A stretch of 64,000 bases of DNA, taken from the NCBI RefSeq assembly GCF_001427605.1, contig NZ_LMGZ01000020.1, forward strand, positions 102,519-166,518, read 5' to 3'. Origin of the DNA: Devosia sp. Root635 (GTDB taxonomy: Bacteria; Pseudomonadota; Alphaproteobacteria; Rhizobiales; Devosiaceae). The position numbers were made by a program, and so were the translations under genes. Of the stretch, positions 32,471 through 41,566 are shown one piece after another. Every line of letters starts with the position of its first letter. Position 1 is the stretch's first letter. The notes below the pieces were generated by a model that had not been told where the DNA came from, ran no database searches, and worked only from the letters and a program-made list of their open reading frames with translations.

Positions 32471-34719
32471 GGCCGCACCGCCACGGCCTGGTGCAGCGGC
32501 CAGCGATAGAAGCGATAGCCGCCCCAACCCAACCGCAAGGCGTTCAGCACCACGACAATGGACGACAGCGACATGGCGATGGCGGCAATGAACGGATTGA
32601 CATAGCCGGCAATGGCGATGGGCAGGGCGATGGCATTGTAGAGCGCCGAGAGCGCAAAATTCTGCCGCACTAGCCGCCCGGCATCGCGCGCCACGGCCAA
32701 AGCCAGCGGCACGGCCGACAAATCATCGTGCAGGAAGACGAAATCGGCGGCGCTGCGCCCCACATCGACGGCGCTCGACGGCGCCATGGACACATGGGCC
32801 GCCATCAAAGCCGGGGCGTCGTTGAGCCCATCGCCCACCATGAGCACCTTGCGGCCTTCGACCCGCAGGGCGGCGATACGGTCGGCCTTGCCACCCGGCA
32901 GCACGCCACCCGCACTGTCGGCAATATGCAGTTCAATCGCCACATCAGCGACGGCGGCGCTGGTATCACCCGAGACGATCTCGACCGCGAGCCCGGCTTC
33001 GCGCAAGGCAGAGACCGCGCTGTGCGCACCGGCCCGCAAACCATCGGCAAAGGCGAAGCGGGCCAGTTCCATGCCATTGCGGCTCAGTACCGTGCCACCG
33101 GCACCCTCCGCATCCGACAAGGCCCAGTCGGCGCGACCAAGGCGGTAGCGGTCATCGCCCAGCAGGGCCTCAACGCCAAATCCGGGCAACTCGCTGATAG
33201 TGGTGAAGCCCGGCATGGCGCCGAGGCCCGCGCCTGCCCTGGTGATGGCGCGCGAATAGGGGTGGCGCGAATGGGCCGCCAGCGCCGCAGCCTGCGCCAG
33301 TGTTTCCGGCGCGATATCGCCCAGGTCGAGCAATTGCGGCGAACCCAGGGTCAGCGTGCCCGTCTTGTCGAAGACCACGCTGTCCACCTCGGCCAGCCGC
33401 TCCAGCGCCGAGCCATCCTTGACCATGATGCCGGCATCGAACAGGCGCCGCGCCGCCACGACCTGCACCATGGGCACGGCCAAGCCGAGCGCGCAGGGGC
33501 AGGTGATGATGAGCACCGCAATGGCCACGGTGACGGCATTATGCAGGTCGCCATTGAAAGCCATCCAACCGAGGAATGCCACGAAGGCTGCCAGATGCAC
33601 GATTGGCGAATAGAGTTCGGCGGCGCGGTCGGCAATGCGGCGATAGCGGTTGCGCCCGCTTTCGGCCACTTCCATCAGCCGCACCATCTGCGCCAGCGTC
33701 GAATCCTGCTCCCCCGCCTCGGCGCTTATGGTCAGCGGCCCGGTAAGGTTCAGCACCCCGGCTTCAAGCCGGGTGCCCGCCTCGGCCGCCACCGGAAGGC
33801 TTTCCCCGCTGATCAGGCTCCGGTCGAGGTCCGATGCGCCGCTCAGCACCACCGCATCGACCGGCACGCGCTCGCCGGCCGCCAGCAGGATCGTCATGCC
33901 GGGCATGATCTCGCGCAAAGGCAGATATTCCGGGGCGCCATTGTCGCCGAGCACCAGCGCGCCGCGCGGAGCGAGTTTTGCCAGGCCCTTGACCGCGGTG
34001 CGAGCGCGTTCGCGCATCACATGGTCAAGCGTACGTCCGATCAGCAGGAAGAAGATCAGCGAGACCGTCGCATCGTAATAGACCTCCTGCCCCGAATGGA
34101 TCGTGTCGTAGAGGCTCAGCGCAAAGGCCAAAGCGATGCCGATGGTGATCGGCACATCCATATTGGTGCGACCATGGCTTATGGCGTTCCAGGCCGAGCG
34201 GTAGAAGACGCGGCCCGAATAGAGCAGAGCCGGCAGGGTCAACCCGGCGCAGATCCAGTGCAGGATGTCGCGTGTCGCGCCGTCGGCGCCCGACCAGACG
34301 GAGCCGGACAGCATCATGATATTCATCGAGGCAAAGGCGGCCACCGCCAGCGCCCGGATCAGGCCGGGCAGGGTGCGGTCCTTCTGGCTATCCTCGGTCT
34401 CGTAGAGATGGGGCTCATAGCCGAGCCCGACCAATGTCTCGACCATGGGCGGCAGTGCGCGCCCCTCGGGCCAGCGAATGGCCACGCGCTTGGTCGAGAG
34501 GTTCACCCGTGCCGACTCCACCCCCTCGAGCGCGTTCAGCGCCTTTTCGATGGTCTGGATGCAGCCGCCGCAATGCACTGCCGGCACCGACAGGTCGATC
34601 TGGCGCATGCCCTTGCCGAGGTCACGGCTGGCCAGCCGGATTTCGTCATCCGACGGGCCGCGCCGGATCGGGCCGGCAGCGGCCTCGATGAATTCAGGCG
34701 GTGGCAGGCAGCAGCTCAT
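32467..34719 (-). CDS. ccoI: Copper-translocating P1B-type ATPase CcoI/FixI
   Basis: This 750-residue copper exporter supplies Cu to the cbb3 oxidase. Features in order are an N-terminal HMA domain with VHCGGCIQTIE (about 52), membrane segments, the actuator SLISGESLPV, the CPC motif ITCPCALGLAVP, DKTGTLTLG phosphorylation site and GDGLNDAPAL hinge. ATG 34719 (MSCCLPPPEF) overlaps the stop of the DUF2189 gene. The longer upstream reading is spurious. Confidence 0.95.
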   Translation of the reverse strand: MSCCLPPPEFIEAAAGPIRRGPSDDEIRLASRDLGKGMRQIDLSVPAVHCGGCIQTIEKALNALEGVESARVNLSTKRVAIRWPEGRALPPMVETLVGLGYEPHLYETEDSQKDRTLPGLIRALAVAAFASMNIMMLSGSVWSGADGATRDILHWICAGLTLPALLYSGRVFYRSAWNAISHGRTNMDVPITIGIALAFALSLYDTIHSGQEVYYDATVSLIFFLLIGRTLDHVMRERARTAVKGLAKLAPRGALVLGDNGAPEYLPLREIMPGMTILLAAGERVPVDAVVLSGASDLDRSLISGESLPVAAEAGTRLEAGVLNLTGPLTISAEAGEQDSTLAQMVRLMEVAESGRNRYRRIADRAAELYSPIVHLAAFVAFLGWMAFNGDLHNAVTVAIAVLIITCPCALGLAVPMVQVVAARRLFDAGIMVKDGSALERLAEVDSVVFDKTGTLTLGSPQLLDLGDIAPETLAQAAALAAHSRHPYSRAITRAGAGLGAMPGFTTISELPGFGVEALLGDDRYRLGRADWALSDAEGAGGTVLSRNGMELARFAFADGLRAGAHSAVSALREAGLAVEIVSGDTSAAVADVAIELHIADSAGGVLPGGKADRIAALRVEGRKVLMVGDGLNDAPALMAAHVSMAPSSAVDVGRSAADFVFLHDDLSAVPLALAVARDAGRLVRQNFALSALYNAIALPIAIAGYVNPFIAAIAMSLSSIVVVLNALRLGWGGYRFYRWPLHQAVAVRP

Positions 34720-35519
34720 TTCTCGTCGCGCACCGCCGCATAGGCATGCCAGGTGGCATGGCCGAGCAGCGGGAAGATGATGATGAGCCCGATCAAAGCC
34801 GTGCCCAGGCTCAGCAGGGTCAGCAGCAGGATGATGGCGCCCCAGAGCAAAGCGGCGGGCAGGTTGTTCCACACCAGCGACATGGACATGGCCATGGCCG
34901 AGAAGGCGTCGAGCTTTTTGTCGAGCAGCATGGGAATGGAAAAGGCGCTGATGGCAAAGGAGAAGGCAGCGAAGAGCCCGCCGATCGCCGTGCCGGTGAC
35001 CAGCATGGCCAGACCCGTCGGCGTGGTGAACAGCATGGCGACGATATGGTCGAAGCCGGGGAAAGGCCGCCAGCCGAAGAACAGCGCATAGAGCAGCACG
35101 GCGGCGCGCATCCAGACCAGCATGAGCGTCAGCAGGATCGCCCCGACAAACAGCAGGTGGGCGCCCGCGCCGCGGCCGGGAAACAGCATGCGCCAGAGCG
35201 AGACGGGTTCACCCGCTTCCAGCCGCCGGCTCTTTTCATAGAGCCCGGTGGCCAGCAGAGGCCCGACGACGAGAAACCCCGACAAAGCGGGAAACAATAT
35301 CTGCGCCCAGCCGAAATTGACCATGGCGGCGATGACCAGCAGGGAGAGCAGAGCCACGCCCAGCCCATAGAGCAGGCTGGGCATCGGATGGGTCCAGAGG
35401 TCCCGCCAGCCCAAAGCCAGCCAGCGGAAAGCGGCGCTGGCGGGCAGGTGCCGGTTATGATCGACCGCCTTGGGCAGGGGTGCCACATGGGCGGGAATGG
35501 GGTGCAGCGTCTTGGCCAT
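34716..35519 (-). CDS. DUF2189 integral membrane protein
   Basis: This 267-residue protein has six to seven membrane segments and DUF2189 features (RWLALGWRDLWTHPMPSLLYG). It lies between the cbb3 structural genes and ccoI, the place where ccoG and ccoH usually stand, and is coupled to ccoI by an ATGA overlap. Its function is unknown. A role in cbb3 assembly or low-oxygen membrane function is inferred. Confidence 0.83.
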   Translation of the reverse strand: MAKTLHPIPAHVAPLPKAVDHNRHLPASAAFRWLALGWRDLWTHPMPSLLYGLGVALLSLLVIAAMVNFGWAQILFPALSGFLVVGPLLATGLYEKSRRLEAGEPVSLWRMLFPGRGAGAHLLFVGAILLTLMLVWMRAAVLLYALFFGWRPFPGFDHIVAMLFTTPTGLAMLVTGTAIGGLFAAFSFAISAFSIPMLLDKKLDAFSAMAMSMSLVWNNLPAALLWGAIILLLTLLSLGTALIGLIIIFPLLGHATWHAYAAVRDEK

Positions 35520-35538
35520 GGGCGGTTCCCTTTACTGG

Positions 35539-35754
35539 TCAGCAGGCCGATTTGGCGGCGCGATAGGTGCCGTGGTCGCCCTCGCCCTTGAGATGGGCCA
35601 CGCAGTCGGGCTGCGAGGAGAAGGCGACATAGACAAGGTGGGCATTGGCGGCCAGCAGCACGCCGACGATCACGATGGCGGCGATGGTCAGCATGCGGCG
35701 CGTGCTGCGCCGGCGCCGGTCGTCATTGTCATGCGTGGCCGCGGGCGCGCTCAT
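35539..35754 (-). CDS. Small single-span membrane protein after ccoP
   Basis: This 71-residue protein has a basic N-terminus (RRRRSTRRM), one membrane helix (LTIAAIVIVGVLLAANAHLVYVA) and a short outside tail with two Cys (QPDCVAHLKGEG, C-terminal SAC). The ATG overlaps the ccoP stop (ATGA). It is too short for CcoH/FixH. It may be a dedicated subunit or assembly peptide of this cbb3 cluster, but I do not recognise it. Confidence 0.7.
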   Translation of the reverse strand: MSAPAATHDNDDRRRRSTRRMLTIAAIVIVGVLLAANAHLVYVAFSSQPDCVAHLKGEGDHGTYRAAKSAC

Positions 35755-36635
35755 TGCTCATTGGCCCTGAGGTCGAGAACATAGAGCGTCAGCAGCTTGA
35801 TATGGGTGGGCGACAGGCGCCCTTCCCACGATGGCATGGTACCCGCGCGGCCGTGATAGACCGAGTGGCGGATGCTGGCGCGGTCGCCGCCATAGGTCCA
35901 GTATTGGTCGGTGAGGTTGGGTGTCCCGGTATCGGTCATGCCCCGGGCATCCTCGCCATGGCAGCCGGCACAATTGGCCGCGAAGACTTCGCCGCCATAG
36001 GCCAGGGTGTCGGCATCCATGCCGGCGGCCAGTTCGGGCTGCGACAGGGTCTCGACATAGCTCACCACGGCGTCGATATCGGCGCGTTCCAGCATATGGT
36101 CGCGGCCGAAGGCCAGCATCTGGGCATAGCGCGTTTCCGGGCTCGTGCCGTTGATGCCGACGCGGATGGTCTCGGCCACGGTTTCGGGATCGTCACCCCA
36201 CATGGTTGGGGCGGTGACGAGATTGGGGAAGCCCGGCGTGCCGCGGGCATTGGTGCCATGGCAGGCGGCGCAATTGTCGCCGAACAGGGCCGCGCCGGTT
36301 TCCCGCACGATGGCCATCAGCGCGTCATCGGCCTGGATGGCGGCGAAATCCTCGCTGTCGATGCGGCTGGTCCAGCTTTCCCGCTCAACCGCAGCCTCGG
36401 TGACGCTCTGTGTCACGGCCACGCGCTGGTCCACCCCCAGGAGGCCTCGGAAGTAGCCGTTGATGCCTGGCCAACTCGGCATGAGCACCGTCCAGGTGAC
36501 GGAAAAGATGGTCGCGGTGATGAGGAAGGCCCAGAGCAGGCGCGGAACCGGGGTATTGAGTTCCTTGATGCCGTTCCATTCATGCCCGGTCGTGGTCTGC
36601 CCCGAGACCTTGTCGCGTTCGATCAACCCCGCCAT
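35751..36635 (-). CDS. ccoP: cbb3 oxidase subunit III, dihaem cytochrome c
   Basis: This 294-residue protein has an N-terminal membrane anchor (LWAFLITATIFSVTWTVLMPSW) and two periplasmic class I cytochrome c domains with CAACHG (about 135) and CAGCHG (about 225). Downstream Met ligands are in PTMW and GTMPSW. It passes electrons to CcoO/CcoN. It overlaps ccoQ by 13 bp. Confidence 0.95.
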   Translation of the reverse strand: MAGLIERDKVSGQTTTGHEWNGIKELNTPVPRLLWAFLITATIFSVTWTVLMPSWPGINGYFRGLLGVDQRVAVTQSVTEAAVERESWTSRIDSEDFAAIQADDALMAIVRETGAALFGDNCAACHGTNARGTPGFPNLVTAPTMWGDDPETVAETIRVGINGTSPETRYAQMLAFGRDHMLERADIDAVVSYVETLSQPELAAGMDADTLAYGGEVFAANCAGCHGEDARGMTDTGTPNLTDQYWTYGGDRASIRHSVYHGRAGTMPSWEGRLSPTHIKLLTLYVLDLRANEQ

Positions 36636-36799
36636 GGCCGGTCCTCCTCTTCGAGCACGGGGCGCTTTGCCGCTTCGTCAAAGCCCTTCTTGTTGGAGGG
36701 CCAATAGGTCCACACCAAAGCGATCACGCTGAGCGCGACGAGATAGAACAGGCCGAACGACTTGGAAAAGCCGACGACGGTGTCGTGGTCGAATGGCAT
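36623..36799 (-). CDS. ccoQ: cbb3 oxidase small subunit CcoQ
   Basis: This 58-residue single-span protein reads MPFDHDTVVGFSKSFGLFYL and later VWTYWPSNKKGFDEAAKRP, the normal CcoQ signature. The ATG shares one base with the ccoO stop (TAATG), and the gene overlaps ccoP. CcoQ stabilises the oxidase complex. Confidence 0.92.
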   Translation of the reverse strand: MPFDHDTVVGFSKSFGLFYLVALSVIALVWTYWPSNKKGFDEAAKRPVLEEEDRPWRG

Positions 36800-37527
36800 T
36801 ATTCGGCCTCCGGCTGGGGTTGATGGGCGGCGTCGGTCAGGTTGCCGAGCACCTGGAGATAGGCGACCAGCGCATCCATGTCGGTGAGGCGCGTCGCCTC
36901 GCCGTCGAACAGGCGGATATTGGTGGCGTCGCCATAGCGCTTGGCCACGCCGCCGGCAGCGGCACTGTCGGGGTTGGCCTGGCCATAGGCGTCGAGCGGT
37001 GCATTGGCGATCTGCTCGTCGGTATAGGGCACCCCCACGGCGCGCAAAGCCGCCAGATGTTCGCCCAGGTCATCGGTATGGAGCTGCGCGCGCAGCAGCC
37101 AGCGATAGGCCGGCATCTTGGATTCGGGCACGACGTCGCGCGGGTTGTTGAGGTGGATGGTGTGCCAGGCGTCGGAATATTTGTTGCCCAGCCGCGCCAG
37201 GTCCGGCCCGGTGCGCTTGGAACCCCAGAGCTGGGGATGGTCGTAGCTCGACTCCACCGCCAGCGAATAAGGCCCATAGCGCTCGACTTCGTCGCGCAGC
37301 GTGCGGATCATCTGGCTGTGGCAGGCATAGCATCCTTCGCGGATATAGATGTTGCGCCCGGCCACTTCGAGCGGAGTATAGACGCGCATGTCGGGCGCTT
37401 CCTCCACCGTTTCGTCGATGGTGAAGAGCGGCGCGATCTCGATCAGGCCGCCGATCGAGGCGACGAGGACGATGAAGGCGACAAGGCCGACCGCGCTGCG
37501 TTCGAGATTATAGTGTAGGCCGAACAT
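36799..37527 (-). CDS. ccoO: cbb3 oxidase subunit II, monohaem cytochrome c
   Basis: This 242-residue protein has an N-terminal membrane helix and one haem c site (REGCYACHSQMIR, about 69). YTPLEVAGRNIYIREGC and RTGPDLARLGNKY are highly conserved CcoO blocks. ATG 37527 follows GGAG at 9 bp. It starts 4 bp after the ccoN stop. Confidence 0.95.
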   Translation of the reverse strand: MFGLHYNLERSAVGLVAFIVLVASIGGLIEIAPLFTIDETVEEAPDMRVYTPLEVAGRNIYIREGCYACHSQMIRTLRDEVERYGPYSLAVESSYDHPQLWGSKRTGPDLARLGNKYSDAWHTIHLNNPRDVVPESKMPAYRWLLRAQLHTDDLGEHLAALRAVGVPYTDEQIANAPLDAYGQANPDSAAAGGVAKRYGDATNIRLFDGEATRLTDMDALVAYLQVLGNLTDAAHQPQPEAE

Positions 37528-37531
37528 GGGT

Positions 37532-39175
37532 CTATTCTCCGGCTTGCAAGGCGGGCTTGGCGGGAATGTCGAGTGCGGCGTCATCGGCGGCTGGAGCCGG
37601 CATGCGGATGGTCATCACAACATTGTAGAGGGCGGTCAGCGCGCCGAGCAGGAATAGCAGGCCGCCGAAGGCGCGGGCGATGTAATAGGGGTGCATGGCC
37701 ACGAGGCTGTCGATGAACGAATAGGTCAGGCCGCCGCTCTCGGTATAGGTGCGCCACATCAGGCCCTGGATGACGCCCGAATTCCACATGGCGAAGACGT
37801 AGATGACGGTGCCCGACAGGGCGAGCCAGAAGTGAACCTCGACCAGCTTCTGCGAATAGATGCGCTCGCGCCTGAACATGGACGGCACGATTGAATAGAG
37901 CGAGCCGAAGGTGATCATGGCCACCCAGCCCAGCGCCCCGGCATGCACATGGCCGATGGTCCAGTCGGTATAATGGCTGAGCGAGTTCACCGCGCGAATG
38001 GCCATGAACGAGCCTTCGAACGTGGTAATGCCGTAAAAGATCGCGGCCAGGGCCATGAAGCGGAGCACGGCGTCGTCGCGCACCTTGTGCCAGGCGCCGT
38101 TCAGCGTCAGCAGGGCATTGCCCGCCGAAGCCCAGCTCGGCACCAGCAGCACGACCGAGAAGGCCATGCCCAGCGTCTGCACCCAATGGGGCAGGGCGGT
38201 ATAATGCAGGTGGTGCGAGCCGGCCCACATATACATGAAGGTGATGCCCCAGAAGCTGATGATTGACATCCGGTAGGAGAAGATCGGCCGGCCGGCGCGC
38301 TTGGGCAGGTAGTAATACATCATGCCCAGGAAGCCCGCGGTGAGGAAGAAGGCCACCGCGTTATGGCCGTACCACCACTGGGTCATGGCATCCTGCACGC
38401 CCGAGAACAGCGAATAGGATTTGGCGCTGCCCAGCGAGATCGGCACGGCCAGGTTGTTGACGATATGCAGGATCGCCACGACCAGGATGAAGGCCATGTA
38501 GTACCAGTTGGCCACATAGATATGCGGCTCCTTCCGGCGGGCGAGGGTGCGCATATAGATGGCGAAATAGACCACCCAGACCACCACCAGCCAGATATCG
38601 GCATACCATTCGGGCTCGGCATATTCCTTGGACTGGGTCAGGCCCATCAGATAGCCGCTGGCGGCAATGATGCAGAAGAGGTTGTAGCCCAGCAGCACGA
38701 ACCACGGGCTGATCTGGTCGGGCAGGCGCGCGCGGGTGGTGCGCTGCAGCACATGGAACGAGGTGGCGATCAGCGCATTGCCGCCGAAGCCGAAAATGAC
38801 GCCTGATGTATGGACCGGACGCAGGCGGCCAAAGCTCAGCCAGGGAACGTCGAATGTCATGTCCGGCCAGGCCAGCAGGGCCGCGACCCAGAAGCCGACG
38901 CCCATGCCAACAACCGCCCAGAGCAACGTCAGGATCAGGCCGACGCGCGTGGGTGCATCGTAATATTCGTTGAGCCGTTCCGCGCTGGGCTCGGGCGCGT
39001 CCAGGCCGCGCATGACGGCGATGAAGCCGCCCAACCCTGCCGCCAGCACGATCCAGCCATGGATGCCCAGCAGGTCGTTGCGACCGCCAATGGCCATAGC
39101 CAGTCCGATCAGCCCCAGCGCTCCCAGGATCAGCATGGCCCAAAGCCGCTCGGCCCGCGTCAGATCTGCAATCAT
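37532..39175 (-). CDS. ccoN: cbb3 oxidase catalytic subunit I
   Basis: This 547-residue, 12-segment haem-copper oxidase subunit has the haem b/b3 and CuB histidines in WLSFGRLRPVHTSGVIFGFG, WWYGHNAVAFFLTAGFLG, MWAGSHHLHYTALPHW and the DWTIGHVHAGALGW segment. It is the first gene of the ccoNOQP cluster. An FNR-like box lies 76 bp upstream, fitting induction at low oxygen. Confidence 0.96.
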   Translation of the reverse strand: MIADLTRAERLWAMLILGALGLIGLAMAIGGRNDLLGIHGWIVLAAGLGGFIAVMRGLDAPEPSAERLNEYYDAPTRVGLILTLLWAVVGMGVGFWVAALLAWPDMTFDVPWLSFGRLRPVHTSGVIFGFGGNALIATSFHVLQRTTRARLPDQISPWFVLLGYNLFCIIAASGYLMGLTQSKEYAEPEWYADIWLVVVWVVYFAIYMRTLARRKEPHIYVANWYYMAFILVVAILHIVNNLAVPISLGSAKSYSLFSGVQDAMTQWWYGHNAVAFFLTAGFLGMMYYYLPKRAGRPIFSYRMSIISFWGITFMYMWAGSHHLHYTALPHWVQTLGMAFSVVLLVPSWASAGNALLTLNGAWHKVRDDAVLRFMALAAIFYGITTFEGSFMAIRAVNSLSHYTDWTIGHVHAGALGWVAMITFGSLYSIVPSMFRRERIYSQKLVEVHFWLALSGTVIYVFAMWNSGVIQGLMWRTYTESGGLTYSFIDSLVAMHPYYIARAFGGLLFLLGALTALYNVVMTIRMPAPAADDAALDIPAKPALQAGE

Positions 39176-39250
39176 GTTTTAGCCCTGCCTCAACGTCAGG
39201 CGCGAAGCCTGCCTTCCCGCCGAGCCGTAGCGGAAAAACCGCCCCGGTCT

Positions 39251-39264
39251 TTGATCCAGGACAA
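39251..39264. promoter_or_regulatory. FNR/FixK-like box upstream of ccoN
   Basis: TTGATCCAGGACAA has a perfect left half-site and a degenerate right half (GACAA for ATCAA). It is centred about 82 bp before the ccoN start. Confidence 0.5.
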
Positions 39265-39323
39265 AGACCGCGACTTATCGCGCTCGCATGTGCGCGCCGT
39301 GCCGCCCTGTCGCGGTGGTTTTG

Positions 39324-39339
39324 TTTGTCCGGCGACAAA
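39324..39339. promoter_or_regulatory. Palindromic box upstream of the DUF2249 cluster
   Basis: TTTGTCCGGCGACAAA has perfect 6-bp arms with a 4-bp spacer, the geometry of CRP/FNR-family sites. The half-site is TTGTC rather than TTGAT or TTGCG. It lies 99 bp before the DUF2249 gene. Confidence 0.5.
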
Positions 39340-39437
39340 GTGGTGCGGTCCTTATGGCGCTAAGCCATGGTTCAGCCCGGGTTCTGGCCGCTGCCCGGCG
39401 CTCCTCCTGTATGCGGCCGAACGGAGTAGTGACCGAC

Positions 39438-39689
39438 ATGTCCGAAACCGAGGCTTTCCCCTCCTTCATCGATGTCCGCATCGTGCCGCCCGGCCAGCGC
39501 CATCCCCGCATCTTCGCCATGGCCCATGCGCTCGAGATCGGGGAATCCTTCACCATCATCAATGACCACGACCCCAAGCCCCTGCATTACCAGTTGCAGG
39601 CCGAATATCCCGGCCAGTTCTCCTGGACCTATCTCGAAAGCGGCCCGGAAGTCTGGCGCGTCGAGCTGGGCCGACAGGCCGAGGCCTGA
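39438..39689 (+). CDS. DUF2249 domain protein
   Basis: This 83-residue protein is a single DUF2249 domain (DVRIVPPGQRHPRIF; NDHDPKPLHYQLQ with conserved His; FSWTYLESGPEVWRVEL). ATG 39438 is chosen because the domain starts at once; upstream codons are unrelated. DUF2249 proteins cluster with N-oxide respiration genes; their activity is unknown. It starts a four-gene rightward series. Confidence 0.85.
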   Translation: MSETEAFPSFIDVRIVPPGQRHPRIFAMAHALEIGESFTIINDHDPKPLHYQLQAEYPGQFSWTYLESGPEVWRVELGRQAEA

Positions 39690-39701
39690 CGGACGATCGC
39701 C

Positions 39702-41060
39702 ATGCCCGGAGCAAGCCTTTCCCGTTGGACCCTCACCTATTTCGCCTGCGCCCTGGCCTGCCTGGTCGCGGCAGAAGCATTGATGGTCATGGGCTTTGGC
39801 TATCCGGGCGCGGCGATCGAAGCGCCCGAAACGCTGATCCTGGTGCATCTGGTCGCCATCGGCTGGCTGAGCCTGTTGCTGTGCGGGGCGCTGTTCCAGT
39901 TCGTGCCCGTGCTGGTGGCGCGGCCGCTGCTGGGCGAAGAGCTGCCGCCCGTGGCGCTGGCTTTCGTCCTTCTCGGCCTTGGCGTTTTGTTGTCCGGCTT
40001 TGCCGCCATGGCGGGAATTATTGTGGTTCCGCTTGAAGTTATGCCGCTGGGCGGGCTCCTGCTCGTCATCGGCTTCGGGCTCGTCATTGTCTCGCTGGGC
40101 CGTACCCTCTGGGCTGCGCGACCCTTGGCCATGCCGGCCCGCTTCGTCGTGGTGGGGCTGGCGGCCTTGGCCGCCACGGCCCTGTTCGGCGAGAGTTTTG
40201 CGCTGATCCTGTCCGGGCTGGTGGGCGGCGAAGCAGCCTTGTCATTATTGCTCAATGGGGTGCCGCTGCATGCGCTGCTGGGGCTGGGCGGGTGGATGAG
40301 TTTCACCGCCATGGGGGTCAGCTACCGGCTGCTCGCCATGTTCATGCTGGCGCCGGAAACCGAGCGTTTCTCGACCAGTATCGTCCTGATCATCGGCACG
40401 CTGACGCTGGTGCTCATTGCCGCGGCAACGCCCTTTGCCATGGCGGCGGGGGGCGGGGTCGGGGGCATGCTGCTGGCGGCGGCGGTGACCGGGCTCTGCG
40501 CGCTGGGCGTCTATGGCAGCGACATGCTGGCGCTCTACCGCCAGCGCAAGAGGCGCAATATCGAGCTCAATGCCGTGGCGGCAATCGGGGCGTTTGCCGC
40601 CCTGCTCGCTGCCGGCTTGCTGCTGGTTTTCCTGCTGTTTGCCGGCAGCTTGCCTGCTCATGTCGGGGCGCTGACCTATCTCTTCGCTTTCGGCTGGCTC
40701 GGCGGACTGGGCCTAGCCAAACTCTACAAGATCGTTGCCTTCCTCACCTGGCTCGAATGCTTCGCGTCGGTGCTCGGCAAAAGGCAGACGCCGCGCGTGC
40801 AGGACCTGGTCGATGAGCGCCATGCGGCGCCGTGGTTCGGCGTCTATTATGCCGCGGTTGGGTTGGGCACGCTGACCCTGCTGGTGGACCTGGCGCTGGC
40901 CTTCCGGTTCTTCGCCTTCATGCAGCTCGTCGCCACGCTGGCGATCATCCGCCACCTCTATCGCTCGCGCGAATTGCTCAATGTGCCGGCCGACCTGCGG
41001 CGCGGCTTTGCTCGGCCCCATCCCTTCTGGCCTCAACCCATTGCGAGGAAACTGCCATGA
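39702..41060 (+). CDS. Twelve-span membrane protein distantly related to haem-copper oxidase subunit I / NnrS
   Basis: This is a 452-residue integral membrane protein with about 12 helices. Histidine-bearing segments HLVAIGWLSLLLCGALFQF and HALLGLGGWMSFTAMGVSYRL resemble haem-binding helices of CcoN/NorB or NnrS. The full set of CuB histidines is not evident, so it is not a standard oxidase or NO reductase. It follows DUF2249 by 12 bp and overlaps the next gene (ATGA). A haem-binding role in nitric-oxide metabolism is inferred. Confidence 0.7.
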   Translation: MPGASLSRWTLTYFACALACLVAAEALMVMGFGYPGAAIEAPETLILVHLVAIGWLSLLLCGALFQFVPVLVARPLLGEELPPVALAFVLLGLGVLLSGFAAMAGIIVVPLEVMPLGGLLLVIGFGLVIVSLGRTLWAARPLAMPARFVVVGLAALAATALFGESFALILSGLVGGEAALSLLLNGVPLHALLGLGGWMSFTAMGVSYRLLAMFMLAPETERFSTSIVLIIGTLTLVLIAAATPFAMAAGGGVGGMLLAAAVTGLCALGVYGSDMLALYRQRKRRNIELNAVAAIGAFAALLAAGLLLVFLLFAGSLPAHVGALTYLFAFGWLGGLGLAKLYKIVAFLTWLECFASVLGKRQTPRVQDLVDERHAAPWFGVYYAAVGLGTLTLLVDLALAFRFFAFMQLVATLAIIRHLYRSRELLNVPADLRRGFARPHPFWPQPIARKLP

Positions 41061-41566
41061 ACGATCTCGAACTCGATGTCCGCCCCATCCTGCGTCATGG
41101 CCGGGAGCCGTTCGGCGCCATCATGGGCGCAGTGAACCGGCTGGCCAAGGGCCAGCGCCTCAAGCTCTATGCCACGTTCAAGCCCGAGCCGCTGTTCCAT
41201 GTCATGGCCAGCCAGGGTTTTTCCAACGAGGCGAGCCCTCTGGAAGACGGTGAGTGGATGGTGATCTTCACGCCCGTCGATGGCGAGCGGGTGGCCGTGG
41301 TCGAATCCAGCCCGGATTCGCCCGAGAGCTGGCCAGACCCGGCGCATTACCTCGATTGCGCCGAGCTCGATCCGCCCGAGCCCATGGTGCGCATCCTGGC
41401 CCAGCTCGAGACCATGCCGGAGGGCGAGGTGCTGTTTGCGCTTTTGGGCCGCGAGCCGATCTTCCTGTTCCCGGAACTCAAGTCGCGCGGCCATGCCTGG
41501 GCCGGTGATTTCGACGAGACCGGGGCGGCCTATCGGCTGATGATCCGATCGGGAGGGCGGAAGTGA
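41057..41566 (+). CDS. Tandem DUF2249 protein
   Basis: This 169-residue protein has two DUF2249-like halves: residues 5-75 (LDVRPILRHGREPF, KLYATFKPEPLFHVMASQG) and 95-168 (LDCAELDPPEPMVRILAQLE, FLFPELKSRGHAW). ATG 41057 overlaps the preceding stop. It ends in a 4-bp overlap with the DUF59 gene, so the series is tightly coupled. Confidence 0.82.
   Translation: MNDLELDVRPILRHGREPFGAIMGAVNRLAKGQRLKLYATFKPEPLFHVMASQGFSNEASPLEDGEWMVIFTPVDGERVAVVESSPDSPESWPDPAHYLDCAELDPPEPMVRILAQLETMPEGEVLFALLGREPIFLFPELKSRGHAWAGDFDETGAAYRLMIRSGGRK

Noticed and set aside
32728-34743. A 671-codon plus-strand frame opposite ccoI
   Set aside because: No domain or ribosome site, His/Arg/Gln-rich composition typical of antisense frames; ccoI is unambiguous.
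39702-41060. A nitric-oxide reductase (NorB)
   Set aside because: Length and helix number are near, but the complete set of haem b3/FeB histidines is not visible and no norC is adjacent.
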